Shown piece by piece: positions 8,394 through 16,353 of a stretch of 58,729 nt of DNA (its first letter is position 1; each line of letters starts with the position of its first letter). The stretch is from contig NZ_LZIC01000112.1 of the NCBI RefSeq assembly GCF_001667185.1, positions 1 through 58,729 of the forward strand, in the 5' to 3' direction. The notes under the pieces are model-generated. The model was not told the origin of the DNA and ran no database searches. It was given only the letters and a program-made list of their open reading frames with translations. The DNA comes from Mycobacterium sp. 852002-50816_SCH5313054-b (lineage in GTDB: Bacteria > Actinomycetota > Actinomycetes > Mycobacteriales > Mycobacteriaceae). The translations under genes were made by a program, and so were the position numbers.

Positions 8394-8999
8394 CTAACCG
8401 CGCCGGGGCCGCGGGCGGTCGCTGGCGAATCCCCGGACCACGTGCGCGCGCACGAACTCGGCCGCCACCTCGGGGTCGTCCATGTCCAGCGTGGACGACG
8501 GCGTGCTGAACAGCGAAAAGAGTATGCGCGCGAACCATTCCCCGGCGGCCTCGACGTCGAGGTCTTTGCGGACCTCGCCGGTGAGCCTGGCGGCGGAAAG
8601 GTAGGGCGCGAAGAAGTCGACGCATTCGCGCAGCAGCACCGCGGCGTCTTTGGTGAGCAGCAGGCTGATCGCGTCCTCATCAAAGTACTTCTCGGAGGCG
8701 ATGACCCGCCGCGCCTGGGTCACGAACACCGCCGCACGGCTCAGCTTGTCCTCCAGTGAGCTGCCCTGGTCCATCGCCTTGGACATCTCGCAGTAAAACC
8801 GCTCGGAGGCGTGTTCGGCGCACGCTTCGACGATCGCGCCCTTGTCGCTGAAGTACTCGTAAATGGTGCTGCGTGAAACGCCCGCTTGCTTGGCGATGTC
8901 GACGATGGTCGCCTTGTCCAATCCCTGTCTGCCGAAACAAACGAACGCGGACTCGACGATGAGTTCGCGCGTATCGGTGGTCTGCGCCGCCTGAGTCAT
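8394..8999 (-). CDS. TetR-family transcriptional regulator
   Basis: A 201-residue TetR regulator. The helix-turn-helix is ATIVDIAKQAGVSRSTIYEY near the N-terminus, and the C-terminal ligand domain begins after EACAEHASERF. Its ATG overlaps the stop of the zinc alcohol dehydrogenase (ATGA), so it is the last gene of the P450-to-aldolase operon. This makes it the likely local regulator. The candidate operator is the inverted repeat at 16177-16197 in front of the P450 gene. The ligand is probably an acyl-CoA or pathway intermediate, by analogy with other mycobacterial lipid regulators. Confidence 0.9.
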   Translation of the reverse strand: MTQAAQTTDTRELIVESAFVCFGRQGLDKATIVDIAKQAGVSRSTIYEYFSDKGAIVEACAEHASERFYCEMSKAMDQGSSLEDKLSRAAVFVTQARRVIASEKYFDEDAISLLLTKDAAVLLRECVDFFAPYLSAARLTGEVRKDLDVEAAGEWFARILFSLFSTPSSTLDMDDPEVAAEFVRAHVVRGFASDRPRPRRG

Positions 9000-10066
9000 G
9001 GCACCAACGCCCCGCGCGGCACCAGTCCGGCATCGGCCGAGGCGAAGGCTTCGTTGACGTCGGCGAGATGGTACGGCTTGGGCATCAGCCGGTCGAACGG
9101 AAAGTCGGTGTGCTGCAGGAAGGACAGCCCGGTCGCCAGCGTGACGGGGTCGTAGAGCATCACGCCGCGCACGGCCTTGTTGCCGTAGACCAGCGAGCTC
9201 GGGTCGAGCTCGAACGTGCGCCCCATCCCGACGTTGCCGACCTCGAGCAGCGTGCCGCCGTTGTTCAGAAAGCCGACCCCGTCGGGGATGACACCCGGCA
9301 CCCCGACCACCTCGAGCACCCAGTCGGCGCCGATGCCGTCGGTGTGGGCACGGACCCGCTCCGTCACCTCGAAGATCGAGATTCCGCTCGCGTCGATGCA
9401 CAAGGTGGCGCCGAAATCGGCCGCGACGTCCAGCCGTTCGGGGATCTTGTCGATGACGATGACGGCGGCCGCGCCGGCGGTGCGGGCCACGGTCGCGGCG
9501 TTGATGCCCAGCCCGCCCGCGCCCTGGATGACGACGGTGTCGCCCAGCCGCACCTCGCGCAGCGCGAACAACACCTGGGCCAGGGCGCAATTCAGCGGCG
9601 CGACGGCCTCGTCGGCGAGATCCTCCGGCACCTTGTACAGCGGCTGCCGCCGGCTGGTGTAGTAGTACTCACCGTGCGCGGCAACGAAATGCGGCTCCTG
9701 GTCGTGGGTGCGGTACTCGCCGGCCATCAGGTTCTGGCACGCGTGAGGCCGGCCCCGTGCGCACGCGTGACACTGCCCGCAGGTCCAAAAGTACGGTGTG
9801 ACGATCCGATCGCCGACGGCCAGCGGCTTGCCGGTCGCATCGGTGGTCAGCCCCGCACCGAGTTCGGCTATCTCGCCGACCATTTCGTGGCCCAGGGCGA
9901 AGGGGCATGGCAAGGGCAGCTCGCCGCGGAAGATGTGCAGGTCGGAGCCGCAGATGCCGGCCATCCGAAGCTTGAGCGCGGCGGTCCCCGGGGCGGGCGC
10001 GGTGAGCGGGAATTCGGCCAGCTCGATCGGCCCCCCGGGTGCGGTCAATACCGCGAGCTTGGGCAT
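8996..10066 (-). CDS. Zinc-dependent alcohol dehydrogenase
   Basis: A 356-residue medium-chain dehydrogenase/reductase. Catalytic zinc ligands are C39 (GICGSD) and H60-E61 (GHEMVG). The structural zinc is held by C96, C99, C102 and C110. The Rossmann signature is QGAGGLGINAA. It oxidises an alcohol with NAD(P)+. In this operon, it could take the hydroxyl made by the P450 to an aldehyde, which the divergent aldehyde dehydrogenase would oxidise further. The start ATG at 10066 has an AGGGGGAAG-like site and follows the aldolase gene by 11 bases. Substrate identity is inferred from neighbours only. Confidence 0.93.
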   Translation of the reverse strand: MPKLAVLTAPGGPIELAEFPLTAPAPGTAALKLRMAGICGSDLHIFRGELPLPCPFALGHEMVGEIAELGAGLTTDATGKPLAVGDRIVTPYFWTCGQCHACARGRPHACQNLMAGEYRTHDQEPHFVAAHGEYYYTSRRQPLYKVPEDLADEAVAPLNCALAQVLFALREVRLGDTVVIQGAGGLGINAATVARTAGAAAVIVIDKIPERLDVAADFGATLCIDASGISIFEVTERVRAHTDGIGADWVLEVVGVPGVIPDGVGFLNNGGTLLEVGNVGMGRTFELDPSSLVYGNKAVRGVMLYDPVTLATGLSFLQHTDFPFDRLMPKPYHLADVNEAFASADAGLVPRGALVP

Positions 10067-10077
10067 GAGCTTCCCCC

Positions 10078-11247
10078 TTAATCGGCAGGCGCGAGGATCA
10101 GTCCGCTGGTGGGCACGCCGGTTCCCGACGTGACGAGCACGTGCTCGACGTTGTCGACCTGGTTGTGCGAGGTGCCACGGACCTGGCGCACGCCCTCGGT
10201 GATGCCGTTCATGCCGTGGATGTAGGCCTCGCCGAGCAGACCGCCGTTGGTGTTGATCGGAAATTCCCCGCCCAGAGACAGCCGCTCGACGGTGGCGAAG
10301 TCCTTGGCCTCGCCGCGCCCGCAGAAGCCGAGCTCCTCGAGCTGCGTGAACACGAACGGCGTGAAATGGTCGTAGATGAAGGCGGTTTGGATGTCCTGGG
10401 GCTTGAGGCCCGAATCGCGCCACAGCCGGTCGCCCACCACCCCCATCTCCGGAAGCCCCGTGATGTCCTCGCGGTAGTAACTGGTCATCATCTCGCCGTT
10501 GGCGGCCGCGCCCTGGGCGGCCGCGGTGATCACCGCCGGCGGCTGGCGAAGGTCCCGGGCGCGTTCGGCACTGGTCACGACCAGGGCGACCCCGCCGTCG
10601 CTCTCCTGGCAGCAATCCAGCAGCCGCAGCACGGGTTCGACGATCCAGCGCGAATTCTGGTGGTCTTCCAGCGTGATCGGGCGCTGGTAGAACCAGGCGT
10701 CGGGGTTGCGGGCCGCATGGGCGCGGTCGACGACGGCGATGCGGCCGAAGTCCTCGTTGGTCACCCCGTACGTCGACATGTAGCGCTGGGCGTGCATCGC
10801 GACCCAGGCCGCCGGCGTGAGCAATCCGAACGGCGCGTAATGCGCCATGAACAGCGGGGTCTCGGCGCTGGTGCGGCCGCTGCCGCCGAAGCGGAAGCCG
10901 GAACGTTCGTTGAACGCGCGCCAGCACACCACCACGTCGGCGACGCCGGTCGCGACGGCCATCGCCGCATGTACCACGGTCCCGGCCGCCGCACCGCCGC
11001 CGTGGTGCACGCGGGAGAAGAAGCTCAGGTCGCCGATTCCGACGTTGCGAGCGATGTCGATCTCGTCGCTGGAGTCCATGGTGAAGGTGACCATGCCGTC
11101 GACGTCGGCGGGCGTCAGGCCGGCGTCGTCGAGCGCGGCACTGACCGCCTCACAGGCCAATTGGAGCTCGCTGCGCCCGGACTCCTTGGAGAACTCGGTC
11201 TGGCCGATCCCGACAATGGCACAGCTGCCCGGCAGCGAGCTGCTCAT
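10078..11247 (-). CDS. Thiolase-like aldolase/lipid-transfer protein (Ltp2-like)
   Basis: A 389-residue thiolase-superfamily protein of the SCP-x/Ltp type. The N-terminus CAIVGIGQTEFSKESGRSE and AFNERSGFRF resemble Ltp2 (Rv3540c). Thiolase catalytic Cys is absent at AFNERSG. The C-terminal YDHFTPF (Y292) and GEAYIHGMNG (Y342) segments carry the Tyr residues expected in Ltp aldolases. Ltp2 cleaves the beta-hydroxyacyl-CoA side chain of cholesterol intermediates by a retro-aldol reaction and needs the DUF35 domain of ChsH2 as partner. Both a DUF35 protein and MaoC subunits are in this operon. Its ATG overlaps the MaoC stop by 4 bases. Expected role: final side-chain cleavage; substrate not determined. 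Confidence 0.88.
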   Translation of the reverse strand: MSSSLPGSCAIVGIGQTEFSKESGRSELQLACEAVSAALDDAGLTPADVDGMVTFTMDSSDEIDIARNVGIGDLSFFSRVHHGGGAAAGTVVHAAMAVATGVADVVVCWRAFNERSGFRFGGSGRTSAETPLFMAHYAPFGLLTPAAWVAMHAQRYMSTYGVTNEDFGRIAVVDRAHAARNPDAWFYQRPITLEDHQNSRWIVEPVLRLLDCCQESDGGVALVVTSAERARDLRQPPAVITAAAQGAAANGEMMTSYYREDITGLPEMGVVGDRLWRDSGLKPQDIQTAFIYDHFTPFVFTQLEELGFCGRGEAKDFATVERLSLGGEFPINTNGGLLGEAYIHGMNGITEGVRQVRGTSHNQVDNVEHVLVTSGTGVPTSGLILAPAD

Positions 11248-11705
11248 GCGCCGTCCCCGTCGAGCAGGCTGAGCACCGCGGTGCCCGAGACGTGATCGCC
11301 CAGGCTGTTGGAACCCTTGAAGGTCACCTCGACGAAGTTCTCGCCGTCCGAACCCTCAGTCTTGGACGTCACGGTGCCGGTGAAGCGCAGCGGATCGTCG
11401 GGAAAACACGGCACGCCGAGGCGGATCGACAGGTTCTTCACCATCGCCTCGGGACCCGCCCAGTCGGTGAGGAAGCGCACGCAGTAACCGTTGGTCGTCA
11501 GGATGTTCATGAACAGGTTCGGCGAGCCCTGCTTCTTGGCGAAGTCGCGGTCGTGGTGTACCGGCATGAAATCCCGCGACGCGATCGCGCCGGCGACGAT
11601 CATCGTTGTGGTGATCGGGATTTCGAGCGCGCTCGCCTCGTCGCCGACGTTGATGTCGGCCCACCTGAGCGTCGAGCGGGGCTTGGCTGCTGTCATGGGG
11701 GTCAT
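11244..11705 (-). CDS. MaoC-like enoyl-CoA hydratase subunit (ChsH1-like)
   Basis: A 153-residue hot-dog-fold protein with the hydratase signature SRDFMPVHHDRDFAKKQG, catalytic candidates D45 and H50. This is the ChsH1-type subunit that supplies the active site in the cholesterol side-chain hydratase ChsH1-ChsH2. The start at 11705 is preferred because its ATG overlaps the upstream dehydrogenase stop (ATGA). An internal ATG at 11696 is three codons later. It overlaps the Ltp2-like gene by 4 bases at the other end. It probably pairs with the 182-residue MaoC protein encoded three genes upstream, which lacks the His. Confidence 0.87.
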   Translation of the reverse strand: MTPMTAAKPRSTLRWADINVGDEASALEIPITTTMIVAGAIASRDFMPVHHDRDFAKKQGSPNLFMNILTTNGYCVRFLTDWAGPEAMVKNLSIRLGVPCFPDDPLRFTGTVTSKTEGSDGENFVEVTFKGSNSLGDHVSGTAVLSLLDGDGA

Positions 11706-12817
11706 CGGATTCCTTCCGGATAGGTACTGCCGATGCTGGCGAGCTGGGCAGGCGCGGGACCGAGGGCCAGCTCGTTGTGTTTGGCCCACAGGAAATAACG
11801 GTGCAGCGGATAGGTGACGTCGATCCCGATGCCGCCGTGGACCTGCTGGGCGGAGGCGGCGACGCGGGAGCCGGCCTCGGCGGCCCAGAACTTGGCGATG
11901 CGGGCCGCCCGGTCGGCCTCGTCCGAGGGTCGTCCCCGCGCGATCAGCCAGGCCGCATGCCAGGTGGTCCAGCGGATCGCTTCGACGTCGATGAAGGCGT
12001 CGGCCAGCCGCTGCTGCACCGCCTGAAAGCTGCCGATGGGCCGCCCGAATTGCTCACGCCCGCTGGTGTACTCGGCCGCGATGCGCAGGGCGCGCTCGCA
12101 GACACCGAGCTGAATCGCGCACAGGCCGACCAGGGCCCTGGTGTACAGCGACCCAACCGGTCCGTCGAGCCGGTCGTGCGCGGAAACGGTTGCGCCGTCC
12201 AGGAATACATCCGCGTGCGGTTCGCGGTTGGTGGTTGCGACCGGGCGGATCTCGACGCCGCGGGCGTCGGTGGGCAGCAGGAACAGGCCCACATCGCCGT
12301 CGTCCACGGCGGCCGGAATCAGGATGGTGTCGGCGAGCTGGGCGGCCGGCACCAGCTCCTTGGCGCCGTCCAGTCGCCAGGACTGGCCGTCGCGACGGGC
12401 CGCGGTGGACGGGCTGATCGGATCGGATCGGCCGGGCTCCTGCAGCGCCGCGCTCAGGATTCGGGCTCCCGTGACGACGCCGGGCAGGAACCGTCGCTGT
12501 TGTTCCGGAGTTCCGTGCCGGGCGATCGGGTCGGCGCCCAGCACCAGCGTCGCGTAGGCGGGCACCGGGGCCACGCTCCAGCCCACCTCGGCGAGCAGCA
12601 CGCCCAGCTCCAGGAACCCACCGCCGTTCCCCCCGGACTGCTCCGGCAGCGCCGTGCCCAACAGGTCGGCGGCGGCGAGCTCGCTCCACAGCGCGGCGTC
12701 ATAACGGCTCTCGCCGGCCTCCAGTTCGGTCAGCCGGTCGGGGGCGGCTCGGCGCTCGAAGAGCTCGCGGGCGAGCTTGGCGATGGTCTCTTGCTCTTCG
12801 GTGAACGTGAAATCCAT
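11702..12817 (-). CDS. Acyl-CoA dehydrogenase, small non-catalytic-type subunit (ChsE-like)
   Basis: A 371-residue FadE-family flavoprotein. Family features are the N-terminal helical domain, SGREQFGRPIGSFQAVQ and QVHGGIGIDVTYPLHRY. At the position where isovaleryl-CoA-type dehydrogenases have their catalytic Glu, the segment reads SLYTRALVG with Thr (T226). This suggests a partner subunit rather than the active one. Mycobacterial side-chain dehydrogenases such as ChsE1-ChsE2 and ChsE4-ChsE5 are alpha2beta2 heterotetramers with one catalytic subunit. The larger FadE at 13769-14968 is the natural partner. The stop overlaps the MaoC start. The alignment behind the Thr assignment was made by eye. 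Confidence 0.88.
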   Translation of the reverse strand: MDFTFTEEQETIAKLARELFERRAAPDRLTELEAGESRYDAALWSELAAADLLGTALPEQSGGNGGGFLELGVLLAEVGWSVAPVPAYATLVLGADPIARHGTPEQQRRFLPGVVTGARILSAALQEPGRSDPISPSTAARRDGQSWRLDGAKELVPAAQLADTILIPAAVDDGDVGLFLLPTDARGVEIRPVATTNREPHADVFLDGATVSAHDRLDGPVGSLYTRALVGLCAIQLGVCERALRIAAEYTSGREQFGRPIGSFQAVQQRLADAFIDVEAIRWTTWHAAWLIARGRPSDEADRAARIAKFWAAEAGSRVAASAQQVHGGIGIDVTYPLHRYFLWAKHNELALGPAPAQLASIGSTYPEGIR

Positions 12818-12825
12818 TGCGTCAC

Positions 12826-13224
12826 CTACCGGACAGGCCGGAACTGGTGCAGCACCAGGTCGTTGTCGAAATTCTGGTAGCAGACCTCGACCGGCATCCC
12901 GACCGTGACGTCGGCGGGGTCGATGCCACACAGGTTCGACACCAGCCGCACCCCCTCGTCGAGCTGCACCAGCACCACGATGTAGGGATACTCGAAGAAC
13001 GGGAATTTGGGCTCGTGCGGCATCACGTAGCTGTAAACCGTGCCGCGGCCGGAGGATTCGACGGCTTCCCAGTCCAGGGAACGGCAGTGGGGGCACATGG
13101 GCCGCGGCGGGTTACGCAGCGTTCCGCATCCCTTGCAGCGCTGGATCAGCAGCTTGTGCTCACGCAACCCGTTCCAGAAGAACTCCGTGTCCGGGCTGAT
13201 CGCCGGTGCCAATCGCGTGGTCAT
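12826..13224 (-). CDS. DUF35 OB-fold zinc-ribbon protein (ChsH2 C-terminal-domain-like)
   Basis: A 132-residue protein with a four-Cys rubredoxin-like zinc ribbon, C30-x2-C33 and C44-x2-C47, followed by an acyl-CoA-associated OB fold (SSGRGTVYSYVMPHEPKF onwards). In M. tuberculosis the same domain is the C-terminal half of ChsH2 and forms the complex needed for Ltp2 aldolase activity. Here it is a separate gene. Its ATG overlaps the stop of the preceding MaoC gene by one base (TGATG), as if a fused gene had been split or never fused. Likely role: partner of the Ltp2-like aldolase, channelling hydratase product to it. Confidence 0.9.
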   Translation of the reverse strand: MTTRLAPAISPDTEFFWNGLREHKLLIQRCKGCGTLRNPPRPMCPHCRSLDWEAVESSGRGTVYSYVMPHEPKFPFFEYPYIVVLVQLDEGVRLVSNLCGIDPADVTVGMPVEVCYQNFDNDLVLHQFRPVR

Positions 13225-13772
13225 CAGTTCTCCGGCCTGAAGCGCAGCACCCGGAACCGCTGGCGCCCGAGCACCTCACCGTGCTGATCGGTGTAGGTGA
13301 TGAGCCAGGTCAGAAAGAACCCGGTGCCCAGCGCCGTCTTCTTCTCGTCGGAAACGTCCTCGAACACCGACGTCGAGCTGATGACGTCGCCCAGCCGGGG
13401 ATAGCGCTCGATCTCGAACTCGGAGTTGGTCGCCACCGTGCTGCTGTAGCCCGCGTCGTCGAGGAACGCCGTTGGGTTGCTGAGGATCTCGACGGGTGCG
13501 CCGCCTCGCTCCCGGATGCCTTCCAGCTTCGGGGACGGCATCGTCCAGGTTTGCAGCATGACCGGCGGCGACACGATGCCGCCGAACCGCGACGACGCCG
13601 CGAACTCCGGATCGAGGTAGACGGGGTTCATGTCGTAGAGCGCATGGGCCCAGTGCCGGATCATCGGCTGGTTGACCGGATCCGGCGCCACCGTGGGCAG
13701 TCCGGTACCGCCGGTGGGTTGGCCGACGAGTGCCCGCAGCTTCGCGAGCACCTCGGAATCTTGGTCGGTCAT
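13224..13772 (-). CDS. MaoC-like hydratase subunit (ChsH2 N-terminal-domain-like)
   Basis: A 182-residue hot-dog-fold protein. The hydratase motif region reads YDMNPVYLDPEFAASSRFGG, with Tyr (Y52) where active subunits have the His of NPxHxD. It is therefore probably the inactive, substrate-binding half of a heteromeric hydratase together with the ChsH1-like protein. It precedes the DUF35 gene with a one-base overlap, reproducing the domain order of ChsH2 in two polypeptides. Its ATG overlaps the upstream FadE stop (ATGA), so translation is coupled along the operon. Confidence 0.86.
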   Translation of the reverse strand: MTDQDSEVLAKLRALVGQPTGGTGLPTVAPDPVNQPMIRHWAHALYDMNPVYLDPEFAASSRFGGIVSPPVMLQTWTMPSPKLEGIRERGGAPVEILSNPTAFLDDAGYSSTVATNSEFEIERYPRLGDVISSTSVFEDVSDEKKTALGTGFFLTWLITYTDQHGEVLGRQRFRVLRFRPEN

Positions 13773-14968
13773 GATCCTCCTGTTGTCGGCTGGGCGCGAA
13801 GGTCGCGGGGCGCCCTCGGCATCCCCAACCCGGCCATGGCGATGATGTCACGCTGAATCTCGTTGGCGCCACCGCCGAACGTGTTGATAACCGCGAAGCG
13901 GTAGGCGGATTCGAGGGCCCCGCGCAGCGGTGCGTCGGCGCCGGAGCGTATCCCGTTGCCGTCGAGCACCTCCAGCAGCTGGCGGGCGACCTGCTGGGTG
14001 AGCTCGGTGCCGAAGACCTTGGCGGCCGACGCCTCGCCCATGCTGAGCGCGCCCTGAGACATGGCCGCGTTGACCCGCGCGTTGACGAGTTTGTAGGCGG
14101 CGACCTGCGCCTCGACCCGGGCCAGCGCGAGCTGCACCCACGGCTGGTCGATGACGCGGCCACCGTCGAGCTCGGTGGTGGCGGCCCACTCCAGGGTCTT
14201 CTCGAACAGGGGCTCGAGCGCGCCCAGGTTGCCCAGCGCGGCGCGTTCGAAGTTCAACTGCGTGGTGATCAGCTGCCAGCCCTGGTTTTCGCCGGCCACG
14301 ATTGCACTGGCCGGTACGCGCACGTCGTCGTAGAACGTGTAGAAGGTGGAGACACCGGGCATGGTGTGCAGCGGCTGCCAGGAGAACCCCGGCGACGAGG
14401 TGGGCACGATGAAGATGGAAATACCCTTGTGCTTCTTGACGTTCGGATCGGTGCGCGCGGCCAGCCAGATGTAATCGGCGTAGGCGGCGCCGCTGGTGAA
14501 CATCTTCTGGCCGTTGATCACCCAGTCCGCTCCGTCGCGCACCGCGGTGGTGCGCAGCGACGCCAAATCGCTGCCCGCCCCCGGTTCGGAGTAGCCGATC
14601 GCGAACTCCACACTGCCGTCCAGGATCGCCGGCAGAAACGTCCGCTTCTGTTCGTCGGTGCCGTACTGCATCAGCGTCGGCCCGACGGTGTTGAGGGTCA
14701 CCAGCGGGATCGGGGCGCCGACCCGCTGCGCCTCCTCGGAGAAAATGAACTGCTCGATCGCCGAGAAGCCCCGCCCGCCATACTCTTTGGGCCAACCCAC
14801 GCCGAGCAGGTCGGCGGCACCCAGGGCGCGGACGCATTCGCGGACGACCGGGCCGCCCTCGACGCCCTCGCCCACCGCCGCGCTGCGCTGCGGCGTCATC
14901 ACCTGTTCCAGCGCGGCGCGGATCTCGGCGCGCAGCCGCTGCTGCTCGGGCGTGTAGTCGAGCTCCAT
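13769..14968 (-). CDS. Acyl-CoA dehydrogenase, catalytic-type subunit (ChsE-like)
   Basis: A 399-residue FadE. Features are GWPKEYGGRGFSAIEQF, GYSEPGAGSDLASLRT (flavin/substrate loop) and a C-terminal GGGANEIQRDIIAMAGLG. The probable catalytic base is E241 in LNFERAALG, the isovaleryl-CoA dehydrogenase-like position. The MCAD-like C-terminal Glu position is Gly. It most likely forms a heterotetramer with the 371-residue FadE of the same operon to introduce the alpha-beta double bond in a side-chain acyl-CoA. The start overlaps the P450 stop (TGATG). Confidence 0.9.
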   Translation of the reverse strand: MELDYTPEQQRLRAEIRAALEQVMTPQRSAAVGEGVEGGPVVRECVRALGAADLLGVGWPKEYGGRGFSAIEQFIFSEEAQRVGAPIPLVTLNTVGPTLMQYGTDEQKRTFLPAILDGSVEFAIGYSEPGAGSDLASLRTTAVRDGADWVINGQKMFTSGAAYADYIWLAARTDPNVKKHKGISIFIVPTSSPGFSWQPLHTMPGVSTFYTFYDDVRVPASAIVAGENQGWQLITTQLNFERAALGNLGALEPLFEKTLEWAATTELDGGRVIDQPWVQLALARVEAQVAAYKLVNARVNAAMSQGALSMGEASAAKVFGTELTQQVARQLLEVLDGNGIRSGADAPLRGALESAYRFAVINTFGGGANEIQRDIIAMAGLGMPRAPRDLRAQPTTGGS

Positions 14969-16149
14969 CACTCGCCCGTCCCGAGCCGCACCGGCATCCG
15001 CTTCACGCCGGGCACCATCGTGGCGCGCATCCGGTCCACCTCGCCGACCAGCTCCAGCCTGGGGAAGCGCCGCAGCAGCTCCTCGAACATCACCGCGGCC
15101 TCCAACCGGGCCAATTGCGCACCGACGCAAGAGTGTTCACCGCAGCCGAACGCGATGTGCGGATTCGGGTGACGGGTCACCTTGAACTCTTCGGAGTCGG
15201 GACCGAAGACGTCCTCGTCACGGTTGGCCGACCCGTACAGCATCACCACAATGTCGCCCTCGGCGATGCGCTGCCCGCGGATCTCGACGTCGGCCGTCGC
15301 GGTGCGCGCCATGTGCACCACCGGGCTGTTCCAGCGCAGCATCTCTTCGACGGCACCCGGGATCAGCGATCGATCCTCGACCAGCAGGCGACGCTGGTCG
15401 GGATGGGCGATCAACGCCAACGTTCCCAGAGCGATCAGATTGCGGGTGGTTTCGTTGCCGGCGACCAACAGCAGGAACGCGAAGTTGAGCAGGTCTTCGT
15501 CGGTGAGCCGGACCCCGTCGATCTCCGCGCCGGCCAACACCGACAGCAGGTCCTCGCGCGGGCTGCTGCGCCGGGCGGCGATCAGCTTCTGGAAGTACTC
15601 GTAGAGCTGGCCCAATGCCACCACGGAGTCGAGTTCGATCTCCGGGTCGGCCGTTCCGGTGGCCGCGTCAGACCACTCCCGGAACTGCTCCCAGTCGTCG
15701 GGCGGGGCGCCGATGAGCTCGGCGATCATCCGGGTGGGCAGCGGCGCGGCGATCTCCTCGGCGAACTCGAGGACCGAATCCGGTTCGATGCCGTCGAGGA
15801 TGCCCCGGACGATCTCACGGATCTTCGGCTCGAGCACGGCCACCCGCCGGCGGGTGAACCCCGAGTTGATCAGCTTGCGCAGCTGCCGGTGCCGCGGCGG
15901 ATCGGTGAAGATCAGGTTGCCCTCCTGCACCGGGTTGGGCTGCTGGGGGTCGGGGATGCTGATGCCCTTGGTCGACGTGAAGAGGGACGGGTTGCTCGAC
16001 ACGAAGCGGATGTCCTCGTATTTCAGCAGCGCCCAGAAGTTGGTCACGTCGTTCCAGCACACCGGCATGGTGGCCCGCAGCTCCCGGTACGCCGGGTAGG
16101 GATCGCCCGCGTAGAAGTCGGGGGAGTGCAGCGGATAAGTGGTCTGCAC
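14968..16149 (-). CDS. Cytochrome P450
   Basis: A 393-residue soluble bacterial P450. Motifs are the oxygen-activation I-helix AGNETT (230-235), ExxR in EEMLR, and the haem-binding loop FGCGEHSCVGAQLARLE with the proximal thiolate C341. No redox partner gene is nearby, so ferredoxin and reductase must come from elsewhere. It is first in the seven-enzyme operon. By analogy with CYP125 at the head of the M. tuberculosis cholesterol side-chain operon, it probably hydroxylates a terminal carbon of a steroid or isoprenoid chain. I cannot assign the CYP family. The ATG at 16149 lies after an AGGAGGCC-like site. Confidence 0.93.
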   Translation of the reverse strand: MQTTYPLHSPDFYAGDPYPAYRELRATMPVCWNDVTNFWALLKYEDIRFVSSNPSLFTSTKGISIPDPQQPNPVQEGNLIFTDPPRHRQLRKLINSGFTRRRVAVLEPKIREIVRGILDGIEPDSVLEFAEEIAAPLPTRMIAELIGAPPDDWEQFREWSDAATGTADPEIELDSVVALGQLYEYFQKLIAARRSSPREDLLSVLAGAEIDGVRLTDEDLLNFAFLLLVAGNETTRNLIALGTLALIAHPDQRRLLVEDRSLIPGAVEEMLRWNSPVVHMARTATADVEIRGQRIAEGDIVVMLYGSANRDEDVFGPDSEEFKVTRHPNPHIAFGCGEHSCVGAQLARLEAAVMFEELLRRFPRLELVGEVDRMRATMVPGVKRMPVRLGTGE

Positions 16150-16176
16150 GGCAGGCCTCCTTCGCCAGGCGCATCC

Positions 16177-16197
16177 GACACATCATGACAATGTGTC
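16177..16197. promoter_or_regulatory. Inverted repeat, candidate TetR operator
   Basis: Arms GACACAT (16177-16183) and ATGTGTC (16191-16197) are perfect 7-base complements with a 7-base spacer. The site begins 27 bases upstream of the P450 start, within the 204-bp divergent promoter region shared with the aldehyde dehydrogenase. The TetR gene that closes the operon is the obvious candidate binder. Confidence 0.55.
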
Positions 16198-16353
16198 TTG
16201 CGACGTTCTGTCTACTCTGTGCCGATCGTCCCTGTCAATACGTCCGCAATGGGCTGAAATAGTGGAAAATTCGCGAAATTGGTGATTGACGCCGGGGTGC
16301 CGGCGGTGAACACTGGCTGTCTAGATGACCGACGTTCGGGTGAGGAAGCGCGC

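Noticed and set aside
10078..11247. Classical thiolase (acetyl-CoA acetyltransferase)
   Set aside because: The nucleophilic thiolase Cys is absent at the expected place, while the Tyr-containing YDHFTPF and GEAYIHG segments fit the Ltp aldolase group.
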